From DATMMS01 sp036824145 (GTDB lineage Bacteria; Chloroflexota; Dormibacteria; DASZGP01), in NCBI GenBank assembly GCA_036824145.1, contig DAITAT010000006.1, forward strand, positions 1-51,092: 51,092 bases of DNA, written 5' to 3'. Each line of letters opens with the position of its first letter. Positions within the stretch are counted from its first letter, which is position 1. Below the pieces are notes generated by a model. It saw only the letters and a list, made by a program, of their open reading frames with translations, had not been told where the DNA came from and ran no database searches. Below are positions 8,361-16,565 of this stretch, one piece after another. The position numbers and the translations under genes are program-made.

Positions 8361-8460
8361 NNNNNNNNNNNNNNNNNNNNNNNNNNNNNNNNNNNNNNNN
8401 NNNNNNNNNNNNNNNNNNNNNNNNNNNNNNNNNNNNNNNNNNNNNNNNNNNNNNNNNNNN
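8361..8460. other. Assembly gap (100 N)
   Basis: A run of exactly 100 N, most likely a fixed-length scaffold placeholder, so the real distance is unknown. It hides the region upstream of the Gfo/Idh/MocA gene and the start of the VOC gene. Confidence 0.95.
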
Positions 8461-8461
8461 A

Positions 8462-8821
8462 GCGCACGCGACCCTGCCGGCGGCGGATCTCGAGAGAGCG
8501 AAAGGTTTCTGGGCCAAGCTCGGCCTGTCGCCGACCAACGAGAGCCCGGGTGGAGTTGACTATGTTCTGGGCGGCGGCACCGGCTTCAGTGTCTACCCGA
8601 CCCCCAACCCGACTCGCGGCGGGCACACCCAGCTTGGCCTAGAGGTCAATGACGTCGAGTCCGAGGTCGCCGACCTGAGGGCGAAGGGTGTCGCCTTCGA
8701 GGAGTACGACATGCCCGGCCTAAAGACCGAGAACGGCATCGCCACCCTCGAGGGCGCCGGGAAGGGGGCCTGGTTCAAGGACGACGACGGAAACATGATC
8801 GGCTTGATCGGGCGAAGCTAG
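8462..8821 (+). CDS. VOC/glyoxalase-like protein, 5' end lost in gap
   Basis: An open frame of 119 residues runs from the gap to TAG at 8819-8821 without its start. It begins AHATLPAADLERAKGFWAKLGL, the usual first strand and helix of a vicinal-oxygen-chelate (glyoxalase/bleomycin resistance/dioxygenase) domain. It continues with HTQLGLEVNDVESEVADLRAKGV and ends with GAWFKDDDGNMIGLIGRS, the last strand pair. Only the N-terminal few residues seem absent, since one VOC domain is about 120 residues. The DGNMIGL end has Gly-Leu where many metal-dependent members have a Glu ligand. This could be a binding or antibiotic-sequestering member rather than an enzyme; the function is not assigned. Confidence 0.75.
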   Translation, partial: AHATLPAADLERAKGFWAKLGLSPTNESPGGVDYVLGGGTGFSVYPTPNPTRGGHTQLGLEVNDVESEVADLRAKGVAFEEYDMPGLKTENGIATLEGAGKGAWFKDDDGNMIGLIGRS

Positions 8822-8888
8822 AGAACCCGACCACCGCGGGTCGAGGTCCCGGGGCCGCCAAGGTCCTGCGAGCTTGCGCCCGCATCCT

Positions 8889-10391
8889 TCAAACCTTCTG
8901 GGTGACCTTCCGCTCGACCGGGGCATGTCCGCGCAGGCCCGGCGCGGCCGGGTCCGTGTCGCTTGGGAGGAGGTAGTCGATGACGTCGGCGGCAGAGTAA
9001 TCACCGGTTTCATCGCGCAACAACTTGCCGATGGCATCGATTTCATCGCCGCTCGTGACGAGAGGCAGCTCCGTGTTTCCGTCTTTCTGGATTTGTCCCA
9101 GGCCGATGGTGGCGAGCAATCCGTTGCAGAGGCACTTGCGGCCGACGGTGTCCTCAACTCTTCCGCCCTTGGCGACATACTGGTCCACGGGCTCGGCGGC
9201 GCAGCGGTAGCCGATGCTGCGGTCGCCGCGTATGTACGCCTCGCGCAAGTAGCCGTGGTCACAGACGCGGTTGCGCATCGCATATGCTTCTGCCTCCGAG
9301 TTCGTGCCAGGTACTGAAGCGACCTTGAACGGATAGCCTGTCGATGACGCGCGCGGGTCGGTGCGCACCTCGGCCGTTCCGGCGCGGACCTGCGCGATCA
9401 CGGCACGGCGCAGCCAGCCGTCCATGCCCGACTCGCGGCAGAAGGCGAAGAGGGTGCCCACCTGGACACCGGCAGCTCCGGCGTCGAGGGCGTCCTGGAC
9501 ATGCTTGCTGGACGTGGTCCCGCCGGCGAGCCAGAAGGGCTGCTCGAGACGGCGCATCGCCTCCAGGTCGACGGCATCGCGTTCGCCGTACACCGGCTGC
9601 CCAAGCGCGTCGAACGTCGGCGTGCCGCGCGGTGGCGCGTTGTGTCCGCCAGCGCGCCAACCCTCGACGACGAAGCCGGCGACGGCGCTGTTCGACTTAC
9701 GGGCGAGCATCGTCGCGAGGGTGTCCGAGGCAACGATTGCCAGAAAGGAGGGTCGGCGCAGCTCGTCACGGAGCCCGTAGCAAGCGGGGTCGAAGGTCAG
9801 TAGGGGAGCAGGATGTGAAGCGTCGGCCCCGGTGACGTCGAAACGCAGCGATGCGGCGCGGCCCTGGCTCAACGCGTCGAGTGCTCCGGGGATCTCGCGG
9901 GGGATGCCGGCGCCCATCAGGACGTAGTCGACGCCGGCCAGGATGGCCCCGTACAGGGTAGCGAGATTGGGAAGTTGCACCTTTGTCAACAGGTTGATGC
10001 CGACGGGGTTGCCGTGCCCCTCCTTGGCGAGGCTCACCTCGACAAAGGCACTCAGGACGCACACGTCGAGTCGCGATTGGGGCGAGCGGTGCGTATGCAT
10101 GGGCAGGCGCCGATACGGCTGCCCAACGGCGCGGCCGCCGGAGCGGAAGTGGCGCTCCAGCACGTCCTCCGCGATGGCGGGAACTGGGAAACGAGCCATC
10201 GCGCGACGAAGATGGCCACCGGGGTCGCCATCCTGAAGGCGGCGGACGAAGACGGCGTCGATCGCGGTTCCGGAGACCACCCCGAGGTGGCCGCGAGAGG
10301 CGACGGCGCGGGCCAGTCGCCAGCTCGAGACGCCCACGCCCATCCCGCCCTGGATCAGGCGCGGGAGACTGCTGGGGATCGGGTCAGGCAT
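8889..10391 (-). CDS. Nitronate monooxygenase (2-nitropropane dioxygenase) family flavoprotein
   Basis: A 500-residue TIM-barrel FMN protein. It opens with LIQGGMGVGVSSWRLARAVA (phosphate and flavin region). It contains NPVGINLLTKVQLPNLATLYGAILAGVDYVLMGAG, the GFVVEGWRAGGHNAPPRG segment whose His aligns with the family catalytic base, and the GAAGVQVGTLFAFCRESG phosphate-binding end. Bacterial nitronate monooxygenases are usually about 320-360 residues. This one has a long C-terminal extension with four Cys (377, 397, 420, 422) in a CDHGYLR...GYRC...GRKCLCNGL context. The ATG at 10391 is chosen because GGAGG lies eight bases upstream; the open frame extends 16 codons further without support. 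Oxidation of nitronates is the family role; PfaD-like enoyl reductases are the related alternative. Confidence 0.75.
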   Translation of the reverse strand: MPDPIPSSLPRLIQGGMGVGVSSWRLARAVASRGHLGVVSGTAIDAVFVRRLQDGDPGGHLRRAMARFPVPAIAEDVLERHFRSGGRAVGQPYRRLPMHTHRSPQSRLDVCVLSAFVEVSLAKEGHGNPVGINLLTKVQLPNLATLYGAILAGVDYVLMGAGIPREIPGALDALSQGRAASLRFDVTGADASHPAPLLTFDPACYGLRDELRRPSFLAIVASDTLATMLARKSNSAVAGFVVEGWRAGGHNAPPRGTPTFDALGQPVYGERDAVDLEAMRRLEQPFWLAGGTTSSKHVQDALDAGAAGVQVGTLFAFCRESGMDGWLRRAVIAQVRAGTAEVRTDPRASSTGYPFKVASVPGTNSEAEAYAMRNRVCDHGYLREAYIRGDRSIGYRCAAEPVDQYVAKGGRVEDTVGRKCLCNGLLATIGLGQIQKDGNTELPLVTSGDEIDAIGKLLRDETGDYSAADVIDYLLPSDTDPAAPGLRGHAPVERKVTQKV

Positions 10392-10516
10392 GGTGATACC
10401 TCCGGGTGGCGGCTGCGGCGATGCTACGGCCACCTTCAATCGTGTGGTGTCGCCGCCCTGGGCGACTAGGGCCAGAGGGCCTGTCCCGGGCAGGACTGCG
10501 GGCGTCCGCCCAGCAC

Positions 10517-12724
10517 CTATGCGGTCGCGGCCCGCGGGGCCTCGGCCCGTGGCTCGGCGGGAAGAGTGCCGCTGACCCGGGTTCCCTCGCCTGGAGCCGA
10601 GACCAGCTCCAGCGTCCCGCCCAGGGCCTCGACCCGGTCGATCATGTTCTGCAGGCCGGCGCCGCGCTCCACGCTGCTCATGTCGAAGCCCCGGCCGTCA
10701 TCCTCGACCTGGAAGAAGAGACTGCCGGGGCTGCCCTCCAACCGCACCCACACCCGCGACGCCTGGGCAGACTTGACCACGTTCTGCAGCGCCTCCAGGC
10801 AGCAGAAATACACCGCGGCCTCGGTTTCCTCGTCGTAGCGGCCGACATCCACAGCCCTCAGCTCCGCCGGCACCTGCACCTTCTGCGCATGGCCGTCGAG
10901 CGCCACCACCAGGCCGTTGCTTGCCAGTAGCGGTGGATAGATTCCCCGGGCCAGGTCGCGCAGCGTCTCCAGCGCCTCCTGGGTTTCCGTTTTCAGCTGC
11001 GCGATCATCTCAGCCACCTTCGGCGCCTCCTTGGCGGCCAGCCGTTCGGCCAGGTTGAGCCGAATCATCAGCGCCACCAGCTGCTGCTGGGCGCCGTCAT
11101 GGATGTCGCGCTCGAGTCGCTTGCGGGCCTCGTTGCCGGCGGCGACGATGCGTTGCCGGGATGCCCGCAGGTCCTCCAGCCGGGCCACCAGCTCAGCGGT
11201 GAGGCCGACGTTGCGTAGCACCAGCCCGGCCTGCGACGCCAGGTCCTGGAGCAGCTTCTCCTCGGTCGCGGTCAGTGCCTCACCCTCAGGTTTGGACACC
11301 GTCAGTGCGCCCAGCACCTCGCCCCGGTGGCGCACCGGAACCGCCACGCGGTTACCGGGGAAGACCGGGAGATCCTCGGCGGCGGGCGCAAGCCTGAGAA
11401 CGTCGTCGGGTGGATTTCCGGCCGGCCAGGCGGCATTACAGCGCAGCTCGCCACCCACCCGGATCCAAACCTCGGCGGCGCGCGCCCCGGTGCCCTCGGC
11501 GAGGACCTTGACCATGCGCAGCAGCAGGTCCTCGGTCCCCGGGGCCTCGGCCAGCCGGTCCGATAACTCCGAGAGCACCTCATAGGGGCTGGCCCGGCGC
11601 CCGTACACGAGGCGGTTGGCGACGTGCTGGAAGCGGTCGCGCAGAGGATTGAAGGCCAGCGCCGCGATCCCCGTGGCCGCGATCGAGAGGCCCTCGTTTC
11701 GGCCCTGCGATCCGATCAGGGTGCCGATGCCAACGACCACGCCGATGTACAGCAGACTGACGAACGCCGCCAGCGCTCCGTACACCAGGGTCCGGCTGAT
11801 GAGCCTGTCGACGTCCCAGAGTCGGTAGCGGACGATGCCGGCAACCAGGGCCAGCGGGATGATCGTGAAGACGGGCTGAAAGATCCGGAAGGTGGTCACC
11901 GGCAGCTCCCGCAGCGTCCGCCCCTGCAGCTGCGGGAAGAGGACATCGCCGAGCCCAAGCGCGGTGACCCCGACGCCGAGGAGAAGGGCTGGGGTCATCG
12001 CCCAGAAGAGCAGCCGCGCCTGCTGCCGCTGCGCCTGGGACTGCGAGCGCCTCAGGCGGTAGCCTTGTGCAAATACCGCGGTGACGGGAGCCTGGAGCCC
12101 GAAGAGGATGATCACAGAGGCCCGGTGGGAGTCCTGCAGGATATAGGACCCCCAGGCGGAGGCCGCGATTGCTGCGGCGTACAGGAGCACCAGGGACACA
12201 CGCGGCCAGCGCGGGATGAGGTCGCCGTCGGGGAATGTCAGCAGGGCGAAGAAGTAAGCCAGAGTGGCGCTGAACTGGAGGACCAGGTTGAGGCCGGTTT
12301 CGAAGCCACCCGCCGGCATCGCCTCGTAGACGCTGTACGCCTGCAGGTTGAATACCGCGGCGGTGCCAATCATCCCGACCGCCAGCAGCCGGGCGGTGCG
12401 GTTGCGCGGGCGCAGGCGGAGGAGCTGGAGGGCGAGCGCAATATTGAAGAGGCTGAACCCGTAGTCGATGGCGATCCCGCTCAGTGACTGGGGCAGATGG
12501 GAGGCCCCGGCGATGCCCAGGGCGAGCCGATCGATCGGCGTCTCGGCGGCGAAGCCGATGGTGTGCAGCCAGCTGTGGAAATCCGGGTTCGAGGAGGCGA
12601 CGTAGACCAGCAGCCCGGCCCCCAGCAGGGCCACCATGACCGCCAGGTACGCGAGGAAACCGGCCGCGAAGGCCAGGTCGCCACGGCTCCAGCGGCCCGG
12701 GCTGCGAGCATTCATCTCAATCAT
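10517..12724 (-). CDS. Membrane sensor histidine kinase (HisKA_3/NarL-partner type) with GAF-like domain
   Basis: A 735-residue protein. Residues 1-370 hold about eight to nine hydrophobic helices. Residues about 380-510 look like a GAF domain, a coiled stretch follows, then the dimerisation/phosphoacceptor helix RLERDIHDGAQQQLVAL with His542. The ATPase domain has EALQNVVKSA (N box, about 644) and DDGRGF (G1 box, about 675). This is the LiaS/NarX class, which normally phosphorylates a LuxR-type response regulator; none is encoded next to it in this window. The start is ambiguous between 12724 and the ATG three codons later. A cupredoxin lipoprotein gene lies 31 bases upstream on the same strand, so the two may be co-transcribed. 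Confidence 0.85.
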   Translation of the reverse strand: MIEMNARSPGRWSRGDLAFAAGFLAYLAVMVALLGAGLLVYVASSNPDFHSWLHTIGFAAETPIDRLALGIAGASHLPQSLSGIAIDYGFSLFNIALALQLLRLRPRNRTARLLAVGMIGTAAVFNLQAYSVYEAMPAGGFETGLNLVLQFSATLAYFFALLTFPDGDLIPRWPRVSLVLLYAAAIAASAWGSYILQDSHRASVIILFGLQAPVTAVFAQGYRLRRSQSQAQRQQARLLFWAMTPALLLGVGVTALGLGDVLFPQLQGRTLRELPVTTFRIFQPVFTIIPLALVAGIVRYRLWDVDRLISRTLVYGALAAFVSLLYIGVVVGIGTLIGSQGRNEGLSIAATGIAALAFNPLRDRFQHVANRLVYGRRASPYEVLSELSDRLAEAPGTEDLLLRMVKVLAEGTGARAAEVWIRVGGELRCNAAWPAGNPPDDVLRLAPAAEDLPVFPGNRVAVPVRHRGEVLGALTVSKPEGEALTATEEKLLQDLASQAGLVLRNVGLTAELVARLEDLRASRQRIVAAGNEARKRLERDIHDGAQQQLVALMIRLNLAERLAAKEAPKVAEMIAQLKTETQEALETLRDLARGIYPPLLASNGLVVALDGHAQKVQVPAELRAVDVGRYDEETEAAVYFCCLEALQNVVKSAQASRVWVRLEGSPGSLFFQVEDDGRGFDMSSVERGAGLQNMIDRVEALGGTLELVSAPGEGTRVSGTLPAEPRAEAPRAATA

Positions 12725-12755
12725 TTCGCATCTCGTCGGTCGAGGGACGCGGGCT

Positions 12756-14006
12756 CTACTGGACGACCACCTCTCCCACCATCTGGGGATGGACCAGGCA
12801 AGCGTACTTGTAGGTGCCCGGCTTGGTGAAGGTGACGCTGTATGTCACCTCCTGGGTGGGGTCCGTCGGCCCGCCCAGGCCCGAGGAGAGGAAGTGGCTG
12901 CCGTCGTAATTCCCGGCGTCCAGGTGGACCGGCGGGGACGGGGGCGGCGGGCCGGAGCTAGGACCGCCGGAGCCGGAGGGCGCTGGGAAACCAGGCCCGC
13001 CGACGGCGTCGCTCGTCTCCTTCGTGTACGACACGGCGCCGTCCTTGGCGATGGTGATCTCGGGCAGGTACTTGGGCACGTCGAAGCTGACGGTGTGAAA
13101 GTCACCAACGATGCGCCAGGTCACCTTCTGCCGGGCCTTCACCTTGATGGTGCGGGGCACGAACTCGGTCAGCGAGCCGTCGATGGTCGCCGGGGTCTGC
13201 ACGCCGGCAAGGTTGCCCTGCGCGCCGCCGCCAGCCTGGGCATCTTTCAACGCCTTCAGGAACGGGTCGCTCATCTTCTTGACCTGCTTCTGCGCCTCGG
13301 CGTTAACGTCTGCCTGGGAGGGGATGGACTGGCCGGCGGGGGCGATCGTGACCGCGCCCGACATCAGTGGCCCGTGGATCAGGCAGAGGTAGTAGTGGGT
13401 GCCGGGGGCGGCGTCAGCGGCGATGGCCAAGCGGTAGGTGTTGCCCTGGTCTCCCTGGTAGGGGATGATGCCGCTGTTGTAGAAGACCTGGCGCCCGTTG
13501 AAGGCCTTGAGGGTGCGGTTGGGGCAGGGCTTCTCCCCGGGATCGGGCAGCTTGCCGCTCTCGACGTAGCAGGGTTGCGCGCCCTGCTGCCCGAACCCGG
13601 AACTGGACTGGGATTGGGCCGAGGGCAGGGCACTCAGCTTGTTGAGCGCGGCGCCGGCCGCCGGGTCGTCGGGCGGTTTCTCCGGGAACGGCGGCCCGTC
13701 CTTGAGGTATTTCCAAATCACGCTGTAAACCTCGTCCACCGCGGTGCCCATCGTCACCGTGTGCGGCTCCCCAGTCCAGCTCTGCTTGAAGACGACGGTG
13801 TCACCGGGGTGCACGCTGACCTGCTTTGGGAAGTACGCCGCAAAGACGGCCGCGTACTGGTCAAAGTGGTAGTCCACCAGGACCTGGCGCTCGTGCTCGT
13901 TGGCCGCGCCCGGCAAGCCGCAACCGCCGGCCAGGGTAGGGACCAGGAGGAGCAGCAGGGCCCAGACCACGGGAGCACGCTTTGGCACGCAGGCAGTGTC
14001 CCACAT
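12756..14006 (-). CDS. Lipoprotein with two cupredoxin (type 1 copper) domains
   Basis: A 416-residue exported protein. The signal sequence ends in lipobox LAGGC (Cys29). Two plastocyanin/azurin-like domains follow. Domain 1 has PHTV (His82) and YLCLIHGPLM (Cys208, His211, Met215), with a long insert between. Domain 2 has FHTV (His304) and YACLVHPQM (Cys403, His406, Met409), an amicyanin-like CxxHPxM end. Both therefore keep a full His-Cys-His-Met type 1 copper ligand set. Electron transfer or copper handling at the outer face of the membrane is the expectation. A Pro/Gly/Ser-rich linker (about 340-360) sits inside domain 2. The ATG at 14006 is kept; a GTG at 13988 would give a shorter but still valid signal peptide. 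The histidine kinase gene lies 31 bases downstream. Confidence 0.75.
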   Translation of the reverse strand: MWDTACVPKRAPVVWALLLLLVPTLAGGCGLPGAANEHERQVLVDYHFDQYAAVFAAYFPKQVSVHPGDTVVFKQSWTGEPHTVTMGTAVDEVYSVIWKYLKDGPPFPEKPPDDPAAGAALNKLSALPSAQSQSSSGFGQQGAQPCYVESGKLPDPGEKPCPNRTLKAFNGRQVFYNSGIIPYQGDQGNTYRLAIAADAAPGTHYYLCLIHGPLMSGAVTIAPAGQSIPSQADVNAEAQKQVKKMSDPFLKALKDAQAGGGAQGNLAGVQTPATIDGSLTEFVPRTIKVKARQKVTWRIVGDFHTVSFDVPKYLPEITIAKDGAVSYTKETSDAVGGPGFPAPSGSGGPSSGPPPPSPPVHLDAGNYDGSHFLSSGLGGPTDPTQEVTYSVTFTKPGTYKYACLVHPQMVGEVVVQ

Positions 14007-14139
14007 GCGTCGTCCGGTCGCCAGCCTGCAGGCGCTGATCGCCCGGGCTTGTGCTCAACCCGGTCGACAAATGGGTGTATCGTGGCGGAAGTCAGCAGGG
14101 GCGGCGACGTCCCCCGCCTTTTCACAGACGAGGAGAAGA

Positions 14140-14385
14140 ATGCCCAAGTTCATGGACTTCCACGATGACCTAAAGCTGCCGCCAGAGGCGATCGCGTCAA
14201 TTGCGGAGGGCACGCGCGCTGGCACGAAGGACGAGTTCGGAGTGCGGCAGATCGAGCTCTACCACAACCATGAAGGGCAGGTCTACTGCCTGTTGGAGGC
14301 TCCCGACGAGGAGGCGGTGCGCAAGCATCACGCCGCCATTGGGGTCACCTGTGGCGACATCCGCCACGTGGAGAGCCTGCTCTAA
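14140..14385 (+). CDS. DUF4242 / SCO4226-like small protein
   Basis: An 81-residue cytoplasmic protein. The pattern VRQIELYHNHEGQVYCLLEAPDEEAVRKHHAAIGVTCGDIRHVESL matches the DUF4242 family, whose Streptomyces member SCO4226 is reported to bind nickel through a ferredoxin-like dimer. His and Cys residues here (H in YHNHE, C in VYC, HH in RKHHA, C in VTCGD) could serve as ligands, which is inference. AGGAGA at 14131-14136 supports the ATG at 14140; the frame stays open upstream without a further Shine-Dalgarno. It is divergent from the cupredoxin lipoprotein, which makes a metal link tempting but unproven. Confidence 0.75.
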   Translation: MPKFMDFHDDLKLPPEAIASIAEGTRAGTKDEFGVRQIELYHNHEGQVYCLLEAPDEEAVRKHHAAIGVTCGDIRHVESLL

Positions 14386-14523
14386 AGGCACGCGGACTGC
14401 GAGCCGGCGCTCCCGCGCCCTCGAGGCGCTTACAGTCAGGCGCCCGTCTCCGCCGCCAGAAGTAACCGGCCTACCGGCACAGGTGTTCGTTCTTCGCAAT
14501 TAAGTCCGGGCAAAGAAAGAGAG

Positions 14524-14583
14524 ATAAAGACGACCAACCGCCTCTCCAGCCTGTTCGCCAAGTACGAGTTGCGTCGTCTTTAT
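14524..14583 (-). terminator. Strong hairpin downstream of the 48-residue peptide gene
   Basis: The arms ataaagacgac (14524-14534) and gtcgtctttat (14573-14583) are perfect 11-bp inverted repeats. A further caac/gttg pairing after a one-base bulge extends the stem, around a loop of about 29 bases. Read on the minus strand the second arm runs into a pyrimidine-rich, T-containing stretch, as in an intrinsic terminator, and it starts 26 bases after the stop of the minus-strand gene at 14609. It could also stop the DUF4242 transcript from the other side. The remaining 14386-14523 shows nothing else clear. Confidence 0.5.
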
Positions 14584-14608
14584 TCCCCTGTCATGCGCCT
14601 TCGGTGGG

Positions 14609-14755
14609 CTACTCCTCGGCAGGCTCCTCGGTGGTCGGCTCCTCTGCGGGTGCCTCTGTAGGTGCCGCGGTGGGTGCCTCTGGGGGTGCGGCGGCGGGTG
14701 CCTCTGCGGGGGGTGCCTCGGTGGGTGTCTCTGTGGGTGTCGGGGTTTCACTCAT
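14609..14755 (-). CDS. 48-residue acidic Pro/Glu/Ala/Thr-rich peptide
   Basis: A 48-residue low-complexity peptide beginning MSETPTPTETPTEAPPAEAP and ending in EEP and EE runs, with no hydrophobic segment, Cys or aromatic residue. It is strongly acidic and should be disordered. I do not recognise a family. It looks like a real gene: AAGGAG lies five bases before the ATG, a TATACT -10-like hexamer sits at 14814-14819 giving a leader of about 50 bases, and a strong hairpin follows the stop. The frame extends upstream to 14848, but the Shine-Dalgarno fixes the start at 14755. Confidence 0.55.
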   Translation of the reverse strand: MSETPTPTETPTEAPPAEAPAAAPPEAPTAAPTEAPAEEPTTEEPAEE

Positions 14756-14813
14756 GACTTCTCCTTGGTAGGTGGTGATGCTGGCGGGATCATGGGCAGG
14801 TGACGAGCGGACC

Positions 14814-14819
14814 AGTATA
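14814..14819 (-). promoter_or_regulatory. Putative -10 element of the 48-residue peptide gene
   Basis: TATACT on the minus strand matches TATAAT at five of six positions. The -35 region at the usual distance is poor (AACTCG). The rest of 14820-14976 shows no further signal. Confidence 0.35.
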
Positions 14820-14976
14820 GCAACCACCTGCTCGGGCGAGTTGGACATGGATTTGCCCCCTTCAACTCAGCGGTGCCGGTGGTCGGCGAACCCGTCTGGG
14901 AGGACTAGTCAGCGCCTACTATTCCGACCAGATGCGCAGCAGCCGGGAGCGGCGGCCGGGCAACGGCAGGCCGCAC

Positions 14977-16458
14977 TCAGTCCAGCAGTTCGTATGCCGG
15001 GATGGTCATGAATTCAACGAACTCATCAGCTCGGGCGACCTCGCGGAACAATTCGCGCGCTCTTGGCAGCTGCTTGGCGGCGACGGAGTCCGGGGCAAGT
15101 TCGGCGAGGAATCTCTGGGCCTCCTCGGCCTCCACCCGGTCGACCTGGGCTCGTGTGACCGGCGTGCCGTCAACCATTCGCGCGCTGTGGCGCAGCCACT
15201 GCCAGATCTGGGCCCGGGAGATCTCGGCGGTGGCTGCATCCTCCATCATGTTGAAGATCGCCGCCGCGCCGTTTCCGCCGAGCCACGACGTCAGGTAGCG
15301 CAGTCCGACGCTGACGTTGTTGCGCAGACCCGCGTCGGTGATCTCATGTCCGGCGGAGGCGACGTCAAGGAGTTGGTCCGCGGTCGCGGCGACATCTTCA
15401 CGCAAGCGATCGAGTTGGTTCGGCCGGTCGCCCAGGACGTCGTCGAACTCCTTCATCGCCACCGCGACCAGGTCGGGATGCGCGACCCAGGTGCCGTCGA
15501 AGCCGGCGCGGGCCTCGCGCTGCTTGTCGGCGCGTACGGCGGTCAGCGCCGCTGCGGTGACGTCAGGGTCCTTGCGGCTGGGGATGAATGCGGCCATGCC
15601 CCCAATCGCGTGAGCGCCGCGACGGTGGCACGTGCGCACCAGTAGCTCGGCGTAGGCCCGCATAAACGGCACCGTCATCGTGACCTTCTGTCGGTCCGGG
15701 AGGACGAAGTCAGGGCGGTCACGAAAAGTCTTGATTGTGCTGAAGATGTAGTCCCACCTGCCGGCATTGAGCCCGGCAGAATGCTCCCGGAGTTCGTACA
15801 GGATCTCGTCCATCTGGAAGGCCGCCGGAAGCGTTTCGATGAGGACCGTCGCTCGCACGGTTCCACGCGGAAGCGAAAGCGAGTCCTCGGCAAAGTCGAA
15901 GACTTCGTTCCACAAACGCGCCTCGAGGTGGCTCTCCAGCTTGGGGAGGTAGAAGTAGGGTCCCGTGCCGCGGTCGACCAGCCTCTTGGCGTTGTGCAAC
16001 ATGTACAGACCGAAATCGAAAAGGCTGCCGGAGATCGGGGCACCATCAACGAGCAGGTGCTTCTCGACCAGGTGCCAGCCGCGGGGGCGAACGAGCAGCG
16101 TCGCGACTCGCTCGTTGAGACGGTAGTCCTTACCGTCTTCGGTCGCTAGCCGGATGGTGCCTTGGATCGCTTCGAGGAGGTTGAGTTGGCCCGTCACCAT
16201 GTTCGCCCAGGTGGGGGCGTTGGCGTCCTCGAAGTCCGCCATGAAGGATGATGCGCCCGAGTTCAGCGCATTGATCAGCATCTTGCGCTCGGTCGGCCCG
16301 GTTATCTCGACGCGCCGATTGCGCAGGTCGGCGGGTGCCTCGGCGACGTGCCAATCGGCATCGCGCACCCCCCGCGTCTCAGTGGCGAAATCCAGGCTGC
16401 CACCTGCGGCGATCGCTGCCTGTGCGTCCGCTCGGCGCGCCAGCAAGGCCTCACGGGT
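14977..16458 (-). CDS. aceB: Malate synthase A, N-terminus lost in assembly gap
   Basis: 494 residues remain of a protein normally about 530 long; only the N-terminal few dozen are missing in the gap. The enzyme condenses glyoxylate with acetyl-CoA to malate. The signature REHSAGLNAGRWDYIFS is complete and exact. Other family segments are present: SSFMADFEDANAPTW, RPRGWHLVEKHLLVDG, YFYLPKLESHLEARLWNEVF, FMRAYAELLVRTCHRRGAHAIGGMAAFIPSRKDP and the DGTWVAHPDLVAVA region. No isocitrate lyase is visible in the window. Glyoxylate here more likely comes from glycolate via the adjacent glcE/glcD genes on the same strand, which fits an operon glcD-glcE-aceB. Confidence 0.9.
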   Translation of the reverse strand, partial: TREALLARRADAQAAIAAGGSLDFATETRGVRDADWHVAEAPADLRNRRVEITGPTERKMLINALNSGASSFMADFEDANAPTWANMVTGQLNLLEAIQGTIRLATEDGKDYRLNERVATLLVRPRGWHLVEKHLLVDGAPISGSLFDFGLYMLHNAKRLVDRGTGPYFYLPKLESHLEARLWNEVFDFAEDSLSLPRGTVRATVLIETLPAAFQMDEILYELREHSAGLNAGRWDYIFSTIKTFRDRPDFVLPDRQKVTMTVPFMRAYAELLVRTCHRRGAHAIGGMAAFIPSRKDPDVTAAALTAVRADKQREARAGFDGTWVAHPDLVAVAMKEFDDVLGDRPNQLDRLREDVAATADQLLDVASAGHEITDAGLRNNVSVGLRYLTSWLGGNGAAAIFNMMEDAATAEISRAQIWQWLRHSARMVDGTPVTRAQVDRVEAEEAQRFLAELAPDSVAAKQLPRARELFREVARADEFVEFMTIPAYELLD

Positions 16459-16558
16459 NNNNNNNNNNNNNNNNNNNNNNNNNNNNNNNNNNNNNNNNNN
16501 NNNNNNNNNNNNNNNNNNNNNNNNNNNNNNNNNNNNNNNNNNNNNNNNNNNNNNNNNN
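16459..16558. other. Assembly gap (100 N)
   Basis: Exactly 100 N between the 5' end of aceB and the 3' end of glcE. The missing aceB N-terminus suggests the real distance is near or above 100 bases, but any length, including another small gene, is possible. Confidence 0.95.
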
Positions 16559-16565
16559 CGACGTG

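Noticed and set aside
12636..14139. A 510-residue plus-strand open frame across the cupredoxin gene
   Set aside because: It is antisense to a gene with complete copper-ligand motifs and has no recognisable domain.
14609..14755. The repeated ggtgcctctg-type units considered as a non-coding tandem repeat
   Set aside because: The repeats are irregular and in phase with a frame that has a ribosome site, promoter-like box and terminator, so a coding explanation is better.
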